Assembly: GCA_001897425.1 (NCBI GenBank)
Contig: MKSW01000022.1
Span: 191,174 to 249,409, forward strand
Length of the DNA stretch: 58,236 nucleotides
Reading direction: 5' to 3'
Source of the DNA: Actinobacteria bacterium 69-20
GTDB taxonomy: Bacteria; Actinomycetota; Actinomycetes; Mycobacteriales; Nakamurellaceae
The notes under the pieces are model-generated. The model was not told where the DNA came from and ran no database searches. It worked only from the letters and a program-made list of their open reading frames with translations. The position numbers and the translations under genes were made by a program. Shown here in pieces: positions 25,918-34,894 of the stretch. The first letter of the stretch is position 1, and each line of letters starts with the position of its first letter.

Positions 25918-27915
25918 GTGACCCAGGCCCTACAATTGGCGGCCCACCTCGGCGCGGCAGGCGCCGGATCCGCCGTGCCGCCGGAGGCGACGGGCGTCAC
26001 CGCGATCGCCTGGCTGGTGCTGGTGCTGCCGGCCGCGGGCGCGCTGGTGCTGATGCTCGGCGGGCGGCGGCTGAACCGCATTGCGCCGATCCTCGGCTGT
26101 CTGACGGTGGTCGCCGCGTTCGTCATCGCCGTGTCGATCTTCTTCGCGACGATCGGGGCGGGCGCGGGCGACCGGGTGCACGAGATCCCGATCTGGTCCT
26201 GGATGCCGGTGCAGGCGCTGCAGGTCGAGTTCGGGATGCGCATCGACCCGCTGTCGCTCACCTTCATGCTGCTGATCACCGGCGTGGGGTCGCTGATCCA
26301 CATCTACTCGATCGGCTACATGGAGCACGACGAGCGCCGGCAGCGGTTCTTCGCCTACATGAACCTGTTCGTGGCCGCCATGCTGCTGCTGGTGATGGGC
26401 AACTCGTTCGTCACCGTGTACGCCGGCTGGGAGGGCGTGGGCCTGGCCTCGTACCTGCTGATCGGCTTCTGGTCGCACAAGCGGGTCGCCGCGACCGCCG
26501 CGAAGAAGTCCTTCGTGATGAACCGGGTAGGCGATTTCGGTTTCGTCATCGGCATTTTCATCATGTTCGCGGAGATGGGTACCACGTCGTTCTCCGGCGT
26601 GTTCGCGAACATCGGCACGGTGGCGCAGCAGCACCCCGGCGCGGTGACGGCGATGACGCTGTTCCTGCTGCTGGGCGCGTGCGCCAAGTCCGGCCAGGTC
26701 CCGCTGCAGGCGTGGTTGCCGGACGCGATGGAAGGCCCGACGCCCGTCTCGGCGCTGATCCACGCCGCGACCATGGTCACCGCGGGCGTCTACCTGATCA
26801 CCCGATCGGCCGACATCTACAACCTCAGCGGCACCGGGCAGCTGGTGGTGAGCATCGTCGGCGCTGTCACCATCCTGGTAGGCGCGATCGGCGGCTGCGG
26901 CAAGGACGACATCAAGCGGGTGCTGGCCTACTCCACCGTCTCGCAGATCGGCTACATGTTCCTGGCCGCCGGGCTGGGCACCGGCGTGTACGGGCTGGCG
27001 ATCCTGCACCTGCTGACGCACGGCTTCTTCAAGGCCGGGATGTTCCTCGCGTCCGGGTCGATCATGCACGGCATGAACGACCAGGTGGACATGCGCCACT
27101 ACGGCGCGCTCGCCAAGCGGATGCCGCTCACGTTCATCACCATGGCGTGCGGGTACCTGGCGATCATCGGCTTCCCGTACCTGTCCGGGTTCTTCTCCAA
27201 GGACCCGATCATCGAGGCGGCCTTTGCCGCCGGCGGCACCAAGGGATGGCTGCTCGGCGGGGCCGCGACGCTCGGTGCGGCGATCACCGCGTTCTATATG
27301 ACGCGCCTGATGATCATGACGTTTTTCGGCGAGGCGCGCTGGAAGAACCTCACCTCGCCGGACGGCCGCGCGTATCACCCGCACGAGTCCGGGCTCGTGA
27401 TGACGGTTCCCATGCTGATCCTGTCGATCGGCTCGCTCGGGGCCGGCGCGTTCCTGGCGTCCGGCGAGCGGCTGGTCGGCTGGCTCACCCCGTCGGTCGG
27501 CGAGTTCGCGGAGCCGCACCCGACGCTGCTCTCGGCCGGTGTGATCACCTGGGGCAACGTCGTTCTCATGCTGGTGGGCGCCGGCATCGCCTACGTCTAC
27601 TTCGGCATGCGGCCGGTGCCGGTCACCCAGCCCGCCACCCGCAACCCGGTCGTCATGCTGTCGCGAGCCGGGGTCGGCGGCGACGCCATCAACGAGACGC
27701 TCGTCGCCCGGCCGGGCCTGTGGCTGGCCCGCACCTCGTCCTACCTCGACGCCCGCGGCGTGGACGGGGTGGTCGACGGGGTGGGCACCGCCATCCTGGG
27801 GCTCTCCTCGTGGTGGAAGGGCTGGCAGAACGGCTACGTGCGTAGTTACGCCTTGTCCATGCTCTCCGGCACCCTGCTGGTCGCCGTGGCCCTGATGGTG
27901 GTGAACTTCTCATGA
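25918..27915 (+). CDS. nuoL: NADH-quinone oxidoreductase subunit L
   Basis: Distal antiporter-like proton pump subunit, 665 residues. It starts at GTG 25918 after a GGGGAGG site. YAGWEGVGLASYLLIGFW carries the key helix 5 glutamate; GPTPVSALIHAATMVTAGVY and LLTHGFFKAGMFLASGS mark the conserved helices 7-8 and 11-12. The C-terminal part contains the lateral amphipathic helix region and a final anchor (SYALSMLSGTLLVAVALMVV). It overlaps nuoM by 4 bp. Confidence 0.95.
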   Translation: MTQALQLAAHLGAAGAGSAVPPEATGVTAIAWLVLVLPAAGALVLMLGGRRLNRIAPILGCLTVVAAFVIAVSIFFATIGAGAGDRVHEIPIWSWMPVQALQVEFGMRIDPLSLTFMLLITGVGSLIHIYSIGYMEHDERRQRFFAYMNLFVAAMLLLVMGNSFVTVYAGWEGVGLASYLLIGFWSHKRVAATAAKKSFVMNRVGDFGFVIGIFIMFAEMGTTSFSGVFANIGTVAQQHPGAVTAMTLFLLLGACAKSGQVPLQAWLPDAMEGPTPVSALIHAATMVTAGVYLITRSADIYNLSGTGQLVVSIVGAVTILVGAIGGCGKDDIKRVLAYSTVSQIGYMFLAAGLGTGVYGLAILHLLTHGFFKAGMFLASGSIMHGMNDQVDMRHYGALAKRMPLTFITMACGYLAIIGFPYLSGFFSKDPIIEAAFAAGGTKGWLLGGAATLGAAITAFYMTRLMIMTFFGEARWKNLTSPDGRAYHPHESGLVMTVPMLILSIGSLGAGAFLASGERLVGWLTPSVGEFAEPHPTLLSAGVITWGNVVLMLVGAGIAYVYFGMRPVPVTQPATRNPVVMLSRAGVGGDAINETLVARPGLWLARTSSYLDARGVDGVVDGVGTAILGLSSWWKGWQNGYVRSYALSMLSGTLLVAVALMVVNFS

Positions 27916-29603
27916 GTTCGTTCCCCTACCTCCTCGTCCTGCTGCTGCTGCCGCTCGTCGGCGGCATCGTGGTGGCGGGCATGGGCGGCGCGACCGTCCG
28001 CACGGCCAAGCTCACCGCGCTCGGCTTCTCGCTCGCCGAGTTCGTGATCGCGGTGCTGCTCTGGTTCGACTACCGCAACTTCCTCACCCAGGGCGGCGGC
28101 ACGTCGCCGTTCGGCGAGGTCGTGAAGGTCACCTGGATCCGCAGCTTCGGCATCCACTTCGCGCTGGGCGCGGACGGCATCTCGCTCATCCTGATCGCGA
28201 TGACGTGCTTCCTGGTGCCCATCGTGCTCGGCGCCTCCTGGGAGGAGAAGCTGCCCGCCGGCCGCACCATCACCGGCTACTTCGCGCTGGTGCTCGTCTT
28301 CCAGTCCGCGATGATCGGCGTGTTCGCGGCGACCGACGTGTTCCTGTTCTACTGCTTCTTCGAAGTCATGCTGATCCCGATGTACTTCCTGGTCGGCTAC
28401 TTCGGCGGCCCGCGCCGGGCGTACGCCGCGACCAAGTTCTTCCTCTACTCGCTGCTCGGCGGCCTGCTCATGCTGGCGTCGGTGATCGGCCTGTACGTCG
28501 CCTCCGGGCACGTGCTGCCGGAAGGCACCCTCGACTGGGAGACGCTGCGGTCGATCGCGCACCAGATCCCCGAGTCGACGCAGGTGTGGATCTTCCTCGG
28601 CTTCGCGATCGCGTTCGCCATCAAGGCGCCGCTGGTGCCGTTCCACACCTGGCTGCCGGAGGCCGGCGCCGAGGCGCCGACCGGTGCCTCGACGTTGCTG
28701 GTGACGACCATGGACAAGGTCGGCACCTTCGGCTTCCTGCGCATCTGCCTGCCGTTGCTGCCGGCCGCCTCGCAGAAGCTGGTGTGGCTGTTCCTGCTGC
28801 TCGCGCTGCTCGGCATCGTGTACGCGGCGATCGTCGCGGCGATGCAGACGGACCTGAAGAAGTTCGTCACGTTCACCTCGATCGCGCACTTCGGGTTCAT
28901 CGTGATGGGCGTCTTCGCGTTCACCACCCAGGCCATGGCCGGCGCGGTGCTGTACATGCTCAACCACGGCATCGCCACGGGATTGCTCTTCGTCATCGTC
29001 GGCATGCTCATCGCCCGCGGCGGGTCCCGACAAGTCGCCGACTACGGCGGGGTGTGGAAGATCGCCCCGGTGCTCGGCGGGATCTTCCTGGTCGCCACCA
29101 TGGCCACACTCGCGCTGCCCGGCACCAACTCCTTCGTCTCCGAGTTCCTCGTGCTGATCGGCACGTTCCAGCGTCATCCGGCCTGGGCGATCATCGGGAC
29201 GGCCGGCATCATCCTGTCGTCGGTCTACGTGCTGTGGATCTTCCAGCGGACGATGACCGGACCGCTGCGCGGCGCTGCGGTCGTCGATACGGACACGGCC
29301 GCCGATGACGGGGTTCGCGGCGCGGCCCCCGAACTGGAACCGGCGCCCCCCGCGGGCGGCGGCACGGCGACGGCTGTTGTCGTGGAAGCCCCCGCCGAGC
29401 CGAAGGTGAAGGCCGGGTTCGGCGACCTCACACCGCGCGAGATCGCTGTGGTGGCACCGCTGGTCGCGGCGATCATCTTCCTGGGCATCTACCCGAAGCC
29501 GGTGCTCGACGTGATCCAGCCGACGGTCACCGCCACCATGCACGCGGTCGGGGTCAGCGACCTGGCCCCGGCGACACAGAACCTGAACGGAGGCGGCAAC
29601 TGA
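27912..29603 (+). CDS. nuoM: NADH-quinone oxidoreductase subunit M
   Basis: Antiporter-like proton pump subunit, 563 residues. The key glutamate is in YCFFEVMLIPMYFLVGYFGG; EAPTGASTLLVTTMDKVGTF and MLNHGIATGLLFVIVGML are typical. A hydrophilic Ala/Pro/Asp-rich insertion of ~50 residues (RGAAVVDTDTAADDG onward) precedes the last membrane helix, making it longer than E. coli NuoM (509). Its stop shares one base with the nuoN start. Confidence 0.95.
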   Translation: MSSFPYLLVLLLLPLVGGIVVAGMGGATVRTAKLTALGFSLAEFVIAVLLWFDYRNFLTQGGGTSPFGEVVKVTWIRSFGIHFALGADGISLILIAMTCFLVPIVLGASWEEKLPAGRTITGYFALVLVFQSAMIGVFAATDVFLFYCFFEVMLIPMYFLVGYFGGPRRAYAATKFFLYSLLGGLLMLASVIGLYVASGHVLPEGTLDWETLRSIAHQIPESTQVWIFLGFAIAFAIKAPLVPFHTWLPEAGAEAPTGASTLLVTTMDKVGTFGFLRICLPLLPAASQKLVWLFLLLALLGIVYAAIVAAMQTDLKKFVTFTSIAHFGFIVMGVFAFTTQAMAGAVLYMLNHGIATGLLFVIVGMLIARGGSRQVADYGGVWKIAPVLGGIFLVATMATLALPGTNSFVSEFLVLIGTFQRHPAWAIIGTAGIILSSVYVLWIFQRTMTGPLRGAAVVDTDTAADDGVRGAAPELEPAPPAGGGTATAVVVEAPAEPKVKAGFGDLTPREIAVVAPLVAAIIFLGIYPKPVLDVIQPTVTATMHAVGVSDLAPATQNLNGGGN

Positions 29604-31249
29604 TGGGCTCATTGACCGGCACTGCGCTCTTGGCCGCATCCGTGGCGCCCGCGGTGTCTCCCACTGTGTCTCCCACAGCAGTGGCGCCGTCGCCGCCGAT
29701 AGCGGCGCCGTCGATCGATCTGATCGGCGTGCTGCCCGTCCTCATCGTGCTCGGTGCGGCCTGTCTTGCGGTGATCGTCGAGGCCGCGCTGCCGAAGCGG
29801 CAGCGGTTCGTCACGCAGGTGGTTCTGGCCGTCGCGGCGATCATCGCCGCGGGAGTCGTCACCGTCGTGCTGGGCGTCCGCGGACACTACGTCGTCACGT
29901 TCGCCGGTGCCATCGCGGTGGACTCGGCGACGTACGTCATGTGGGGATCGCTGCTCGCCCTCGCCCTGGTGGCGGTCCCGGTGATGGCGGACCGCGTCAT
30001 CGAGCCGGGCGGCGTGTTCGCGGCCGAGGCTTCGGCCGTCATCGGATCGCCGCGGGCCAAGCAGGCCACGGCGGTGGCGACACCCATGCAGACCGAGGTC
30101 TTCCCGCTGGCCCTGTTCGCGGTCGGCGGGATGCTGGTGTTCCCGGCCGCATCGGACCTGCTGACGCTGTTCGTGGCCCTGGAGGTGATGTCGCTGCCGC
30201 TGTACCTGCTCTCCGGCATGGCCCGGCGCAAGCGGCTCATCTCGCAAGAGGCGGCCGTCAAGTACTTCCTGATCGGTGCATTCACCTCGGCGATCCTGCT
30301 GTACGGGATCGCGCTGCTCTACGGCTATGCGGGCTCCGTCAAGTTCGCCGCGATCGCGTCGGCGGCCAAGGCCGGCGGCGGCAGCGACCTGCTGCTGCTC
30401 GCCGGGATCGGGCTGCTGGTGGTCGGGCTGCTGTACAAGGGCTCCGTCGGCCCGTTCCACCTGTGGACGCCCGACGTCTACCAGGGCGCGCCCACCCCGC
30501 ACTCGGCCTTCATGGGCGCGTGCACCAAGTTCGCCGCCTTCGCCGCGCTGCTGCGCGTGATGCAGGTGGCGCTCGGCGGCATGGCGTGGTCCTGGAAGCC
30601 CGTGCTCATGGTGATCGCCGTCATCTCCATGGCGATCGGTGCGTTCTTCGGCGTGATCCAGCAGGATCTGAAGCGCATGCTCGCCTACTCGTCGGTGGCG
30701 CACGCCGGCTTCCTGCTGCTCGGCGTCATGTCGATCACCGAGCGGGGCGTCACCGCGACGCTGTTCTACCTGCTCACCTACGGCTTCGCGACGATCGGCG
30801 GCTTCAACCTGCTGATGCTGGTTCGCCGTGGCGGTCTGGAGGCGCCGCGGCTCGCGGACTGGGCGGGCATCGGCAAGAAGTCCCCGGCCGTCGCCGCGAC
30901 CATGACGATCTTCCTGCTGTCACTCGCTGGTATCCCGCTCACCAGCGGGTTCATCGGCAAGGTGGTCATCTTTACCGCTGCGATGAACGCCGGCATGGGT
31001 CCGCTTGTGGTGATCGCGATGATCGCCACCGTGGTGACGGCGTTCTTCTACCTGCGGGTGATCGTGATGATGTACTTCGCGGAGCCGCCGGCCAAGTCGG
31101 TCGGCGGTATCGATGCGCCCACCGTGGCCCTGCCGTCGACCCTGACGCTGGTCTCCATCGCGGTGTGCGCGATCCTCACGATCCTGTTGGGCATCGTGCC
31201 GCAGCCGGTGCTGGATATCATGCACGTCACCTTCCCGCTGCTGTCCTAA
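29603..31249 (+). CDS. nuoN: NADH-quinone oxidoreductase subunit N
   Basis: Third antiporter-like pump subunit and last gene of the operon, 548 residues. The conserved glutamate lies in LFVALEVMSLPLYLLSGMAR; GSVGPFHLWTPDVYQGAPTP and DLKRMLAYSSVAHAGFLLLG are diagnostic. The start ATG at 29603 overlaps the nuoM stop (TGATG). A polyprenyl synthase gene follows 69 bp downstream in the same direction. Confidence 0.95.
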   Translation: MGSLTGTALLAASVAPAVSPTVSPTAVAPSPPIAAPSIDLIGVLPVLIVLGAACLAVIVEAALPKRQRFVTQVVLAVAAIIAAGVVTVVLGVRGHYVVTFAGAIAVDSATYVMWGSLLALALVAVPVMADRVIEPGGVFAAEASAVIGSPRAKQATAVATPMQTEVFPLALFAVGGMLVFPAASDLLTLFVALEVMSLPLYLLSGMARRKRLISQEAAVKYFLIGAFTSAILLYGIALLYGYAGSVKFAAIASAAKAGGGSDLLLLAGIGLLVVGLLYKGSVGPFHLWTPDVYQGAPTPHSAFMGACTKFAAFAALLRVMQVALGGMAWSWKPVLMVIAVISMAIGAFFGVIQQDLKRMLAYSSVAHAGFLLLGVMSITERGVTATLFYLLTYGFATIGGFNLLMLVRRGGLEAPRLADWAGIGKKSPAVAATMTIFLLSLAGIPLTSGFIGKVVIFTAAMNAGMGPLVVIAMIATVVTAFFYLRVIVMMYFAEPPAKSVGGIDAPTVALPSTLTLVSIAVCAILTILLGIVPQPVLDIMHVTFPLLS

Positions 31250-31318
31250 GCGCCCTTCGAGGATTCCCGTGACGAACCCCCTGGCATCTGCGGCGGCCGC
31301 ACCACCCCGGTCGGCCCC

Positions 31319-32323
31319 GTGAACACGAGCGCGCCGAGCGTCCCGATGCCCGGCTTCGACCTCGTCGACCCCGCGCTCGCCGCACGGGTGTCGACCGGAC
31401 TCGCGCTCGTCGAGCAGCGCCTCGGTGCGGAGTTGGCGAGCGAGTTCTCCTTCGTCACCGAGGCGTCCTCGCACCTGATCTCGGCCGGCGGCAAGAGGTT
31501 CCGGCCGCTGTTCACCATGGTCGCCGCCGGGGTCGGCCCGCGCGCGGACTCGGACGACGTCATCACCGCGGCGGCGGTGGTGGAGCTGATCCATCTCGCG
31601 ACGCTGTATCACGACGACGTGATGGACGAGGCCGCGATCCGTCGCGGCACCGATTCCGCCAACGCGCGGTGGGACAACTCGATCGCGATCCTGGCCGGCG
31701 ACTTCCTGTTCGCCCGCGCCTCACGCCTGGTGGCAAGCCTCGGCCCGGAGGCCGTCCGCATCATCGCGGACACCTTCGCCGAGCTGGTGTCCGGGCAGAT
31801 CCGCGAGACGGTCGGCCCGCAGCCCGGCCAGGATCCGATCGAACATCACCTGACCGTGCTGGCCGAGAAGACCGCCTCGCTCATCGATACCTGCGCGCGG
31901 TACGGTGGCATGTTCTCCGGGGCCACCGAGGACCAGACGGCGGCGCTGCGCCGGTACGGGCGGGCGCTCGGCGTCGCGTTCCAGATCTCCGACGACATCA
32001 TCGATATCGCGTCCGACGACTCCGGGAAGACCCCCGGCACGGACCTGCGTGAGGGCGTGCGCACGCTGCCGATGCTCTACACCCTGGCCGACCCGGCCGC
32101 GGAGGGCGAGCTGGTCTCGCTGCTCGCCGGCCCCATCCATGACGACGCGTCCGTGGACCGCGCGGTGCTGCTGCTGCGGCGCTCGCCGGGCCTCGCCCGG
32201 GCTCGCGCCACGCTCGACGAGTACGCGGCCACCGCGCGCGCCGAGCTCGGGACGTTGCCGCCGTCGGTCGCGGTCGACGCCCTGCGCACCCTCGCCGACT
32301 ACGTCGTCGCCCGCACCCGCTGA
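31319..32323 (+). CDS. grcC: long-chain trans-polyprenyl diphosphate synthase
   Basis: Builds the isoprenoid chain for menaquinone from farnesyl- or geranylgeranyl-diphosphate and IPP. 334 residues, GTG start. Both aspartate-rich motifs are intact: HDDVMDEAAIRRG (Asp99, Asp100, Asp103) and ISDDIIDI (Asp225, Asp226, Asp229), plus GGKRFRPLF. It resembles M. tuberculosis GrcC1, which neighbours menJ there; here the nuo operon is inserted between the two. The exact chain length cannot be read from sequence. Confidence 0.9.
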   Translation: MNTSAPSVPMPGFDLVDPALAARVSTGLALVEQRLGAELASEFSFVTEASSHLISAGGKRFRPLFTMVAAGVGPRADSDDVITAAAVVELIHLATLYHDDVMDEAAIRRGTDSANARWDNSIAILAGDFLFARASRLVASLGPEAVRIIADTFAELVSGQIRETVGPQPGQDPIEHHLTVLAEKTASLIDTCARYGGMFSGATEDQTAALRRYGRALGVAFQISDDIIDIASDDSGKTPGTDLREGVRTLPMLYTLADPAAEGELVSLLAGPIHDDASVDRAVLLLRRSPGLARARATLDEYAATARAELGTLPPSVAVDALRTLADYVVARTR

Positions 32324-32386
32324 TCCTCGTCGCCCGGCGCCGGCCACCGACCCTGGGTTGTCGGTGGTGGTGCGCATACTGGCGGT

Positions 32387-32968
32387 ATGACATCGATCGC
32401 GTTGTTCCATTCCGTTCTGGGTGTGCGTCGTGGGGTGCTCGATGCGGCGGAGAGGTTGCGGGTCGCCGGTCACGACGTGCGGGTCGTCGACCAGTACGAC
32501 GGGCGGGTGTTCGACGACTATCGGGAGGCGTCGGCGTTCGCCGAGTCGATCGGCTACCCCGCGTTGATGCGACGAGCCGCGGAGGGCGTCCAGGATCTCC
32601 CGGACGGGTTCGTTGTGGCCGGCTTCTCCAACGGCGGCGGGATGGCGGAATATGTCGCCACGCAGCGGGCGGTCTCCGGCGTGCTCATGCTCTCGGGCGC
32701 GCTCGCGCTGGCCATGATCGGCGCCGAGCGCTGGCCGGCCGGCGTGCCCGGCCAGATCCACTACACGGTCGACGACCCGTTCCGGAACCAGCCCGGCATC
32801 GACGCCGTGCTGGCGAACGCGCGTGAGGCCGGCGCGGACGTCGAGACGTTCGACTACCCGGGCCGCGGCCATCTGTTCACCGACGCATCCCTGCCCGACG
32901 AATTCGACGCCGAGGCCACGGAACTGCTCTGGCAGCGCGTGCTCGCGTTCCGCCCCTTGACCGGGTGA
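32387..32968 (+). CDS. dienelactone hydrolase family alpha/beta-hydrolase
   Basis: A 193-residue single-domain hydrolase. The nucleophile elbow is GFSNGGGM (Ser in place of the Cys of classical dienelactone hydrolase), and the catalytic His is in YPGRGHLFTD. Asp of DDPFRNQPGID or the following loop completes the likely triad. Substrate unknown; the family cleaves small esters or lactones. It stands alone, not obviously in an operon. Confidence 0.75.
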   Translation: MTSIALFHSVLGVRRGVLDAAERLRVAGHDVRVVDQYDGRVFDDYREASAFAESIGYPALMRRAAEGVQDLPDGFVVAGFSNGGGMAEYVATQRAVSGVLMLSGALALAMIGAERWPAGVPGQIHYTVDDPFRNQPGIDAVLANAREAGADVETFDYPGRGHLFTDASLPDEFDAEATELLWQRVLAFRPLTG

Positions 32969-32998
32969 GGGGGTCGATCGCTGGGCCGAATGCGCGCG

Positions 32999-33406
32999 TC
33001 AGCCCTTGTCGGGCTCGAAGTGGAAGTCGAGTCGTTCGGTGGCCCCCGTCGCCGTGTCCGTGCGGCGCACGGTGAGCACCGCATCGTCGGCCGCGAGGCT
33101 GTCCGCGGTCAGCGCCGTGTAGACCACCGGTCGCCCGAACGGCCGTTGCACCACGAACCGGCCGGCGGTGGTGAACTCGCCGCGGGCCGACTCCGGGGAC
33201 GTGCCGTCGGTCTCCGTCACGGCCGGGCGGGCGAAGCGCAGGATCAGGTCCCGCTCCGCGCAGCGGTAGTCGCCGTCCGGCCGCGGTTCGAACTCCGTGA
33301 CGTCGACCTCTCCGGACAGGGCATCGGCCGGAACATTGTCATACTCGGCGGTTTTGATCTGTGTGGCATCGCTACCGCGCGCCCGCAACCTGTCCCGCAG
33401 ACTCAT
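32999..33406 (-). CDS. conserved hypothetical protein
   Basis: A 135-residue soluble, mainly beta-strand protein with no recognised motif. ATG at 33406 follows a good GGGAGG site and overlaps the 3' end of the upstream permease gene by 35 bp, so the two are cotranscribed and probably coupled. Acidic (many Asp/Glu) with no signal peptide. Confidence 0.6.
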   Translation of the reverse strand: MSLRDRLRARGSDATQIKTAEYDNVPADALSGEVDVTEFEPRPDGDYRCAERDLILRFARPAVTETDGTSPESARGEFTTAGRFVVQRPFGRPVVYTALTADSLAADDAVLTVRRTDTATGATERLDFHFEPDKG

Positions 33407-34331
33407 CGGTACCTCCCTGCATGGATCCCGGGATCGATTCTCCCATCGAGCCCGGACGTGCGGGCGTCCGGCGCCGGCGGGACCGGCGCACCGCGTCGAC
33501 GGACAGCACCATCAGCGACACCCAGATCACGGCGAAGCCCGCCCAGCGCGTCGGGGCGAGGCGCTCGCCCGCCCACAGCACGCCGAGCAGGAACTGGGTG
33601 AGTGGGTTCAGGTACTGCAGGAACCCGAGTACGGACAACGGAATGAGCCGCGCCGCCGCCCCGAACAGCAGCAGCGGGACCGCCGTCACCAAGCCGGACC
33701 CGGCCATGGCGACGATGTGCCAGGCCCCGTACCCGGTGAAGTGCGCGCGGCCGTCGACCTGCAGGAAGATCAGGAACCCCAGGGCCGGCGCGAGGAGCAC
33801 CGACGATTCGCCGAGAAGTGAGATGGCGGAAGGGATTCCGATGACGCGCTTGACCAGCCCGTACAGCCCGAAGCTGACGGCCAGGATCAGCGACAGGTAG
33901 GGCACGCCGCCCGCGCCGAGGCCAGTGAGCACAACCCCCGGCACCGCGACGGCGAGCGCCGCCCACTGCAACGGGCTCAACTTCTCGCGGAGCGCGGCCA
34001 CGCCGAGTGCCACCGCGACGAGCGGATTGATGAAGTAGCCGAGCGACGCCTCGATCACGTGGTCGTTGTTGACGGCGTAGATGTAGACGCCCCAGTTGAT
34101 GGAGACGAAGATCGCGCCCAGCGTGATCAGGAGCCAGGTGCGCGCGGAGAGGTTGCGAACCTCGCGCCAGCGACGCAGCAGCGTGATCCCGATGCCCATC
34201 ACGACGGCCGACCAGAACATGCGGTGCGCGAGGATCTCCACGGCGCCCGCCGGCTCGAGCAGCCGCCAGTACAGCGGGAAAAGGCCCCACATCAGGTAGG
34301 CGCCGATGGCGAGCAGCACGCCCTTGCGCAT
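33372..34331 (-). CDS. rarD: RarD-type EamA/DMT-family permease
   Basis: A 319-residue membrane protein with about ten helices in two EamA-type halves. The RarD signature near the N-terminus (GVLLAIGAYLMWGLFPLYWR) and FFINPLV-type segment (SLGYFINPLVAVALGV) are clear, as is LQYLNPLTQFLLGVL in the second half. Likely exports or imports a small metabolite; the substrate is unknown. A hydrophilic C-terminal tail of ~45 residues overlaps the next gene. Confidence 0.88.
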   Translation of the reverse strand: MRKGVLLAIGAYLMWGLFPLYWRLLEPAGAVEILAHRMFWSAVVMGIGITLLRRWREVRNLSARTWLLITLGAIFVSINWGVYIYAVNNDHVIEASLGYFINPLVAVALGVAALREKLSPLQWAALAVAVPGVVLTGLGAGGVPYLSLILAVSFGLYGLVKRVIGIPSAISLLGESSVLLAPALGFLIFLQVDGRAHFTGYGAWHIVAMAGSGLVTAVPLLLFGAAARLIPLSVLGFLQYLNPLTQFLLGVLWAGERLAPTRWAGFAVIWVSLMVLSVDAVRRSRRRRTPARPGSMGESIPGSMQGGTDESAGQVAGAR

Positions 34332-34334
34332 CGG

Positions 34335-34826
34335 TTACCTCCGTCGCGTGTCGCCCCATTGTGACAGGCCGTGCGGAGCCGGGCCGGTGGTGGTGCGGTC
34401 GAGCAGCGTGGAGAGCACAATCGTGGATTCCGTGCGCGCGACGGCGTCGGTGGCGCGCAGCTTCTCCAGGGCCTGCTCGAAATCGGCCATATCCGCGGCA
34501 CGGAGATGGACAAGGACATCCGCATCGCCGGAGACGGTGTAGGCGGCGATCACCTGCGGGATGGGCTCGAGGATCTTCTTGATCCGGTCGGGCGGGACGT
34601 TCCCGGCGTAGGTCACCGCGACCAGCGCCTGGGCGCGCCAGCCGAGGGCCTCGGGTGTGAGCCGGGCGGTGAAACCGGAGATGACGCCGTCCGCGACCAA
34701 ACGGTCGACGCGCCTCTTCACCGCCGGCGCGGACAGGCCGACGGCTTCTCCGATCTCCCGGAACGAGGCTCGCGCATTGTCCACCAGGCGCGCAATGATT
34801 TGCTCGTCTATGTTGTCGATCTGCAA
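34335..34826 (-). CDS. Lrp/AsnC-family transcriptional regulator
   Basis: 163 residues from TTG 34826, chosen because AAGGAG lies just upstream and the protein then begins at the usual QIDNIDEQII helix; upstream ATGs fall within the divergent promoter. N-terminal winged HTH (VGLSAPAVKRRVDRLVADGV) and C-terminal RAM ligand-binding domain (VIAAYTVSGDADVLVHLRA). Divergent from the dimethylargininase gene, as in M. tuberculosis Rv2324/Rv2323c, so it probably controls that gene in response to an amino acid. Confidence 0.88.
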   Translation of the reverse strand: MQIDNIDEQIIARLVDNARASFREIGEAVGLSAPAVKRRVDRLVADGVISGFTARLTPEALGWRAQALVAVTYAGNVPPDRIKKILEPIPQVIAAYTVSGDADVLVHLRAADMADFEQALEKLRATDAVARTESTIVLSTLLDRTTTGPAPHGLSQWGDTRRR

Positions 34827-34837
34827 CGAAATGCTCC

Positions 34838-34867
34838 TTGATCCGCAATGTAGCGGCATTGTAATGC
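34838..34867 (+). promoter_or_regulatory. candidate promoter and AsnC operator for dimethylargininase gene
   Basis: TTGATC (34838-34843) and TAATGC (34862-34867) are 18 bp apart and orientated toward the gene at 34895. Between them CAATG (34846-34850) and CATTG (34857-34861) form an inverted repeat, a sensible site for the divergent AsnC-type regulator. Confidence 0.45.
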
Positions 34868-34894
34868 GCGCGCCGGCGCCCATACCCTTGAAGT

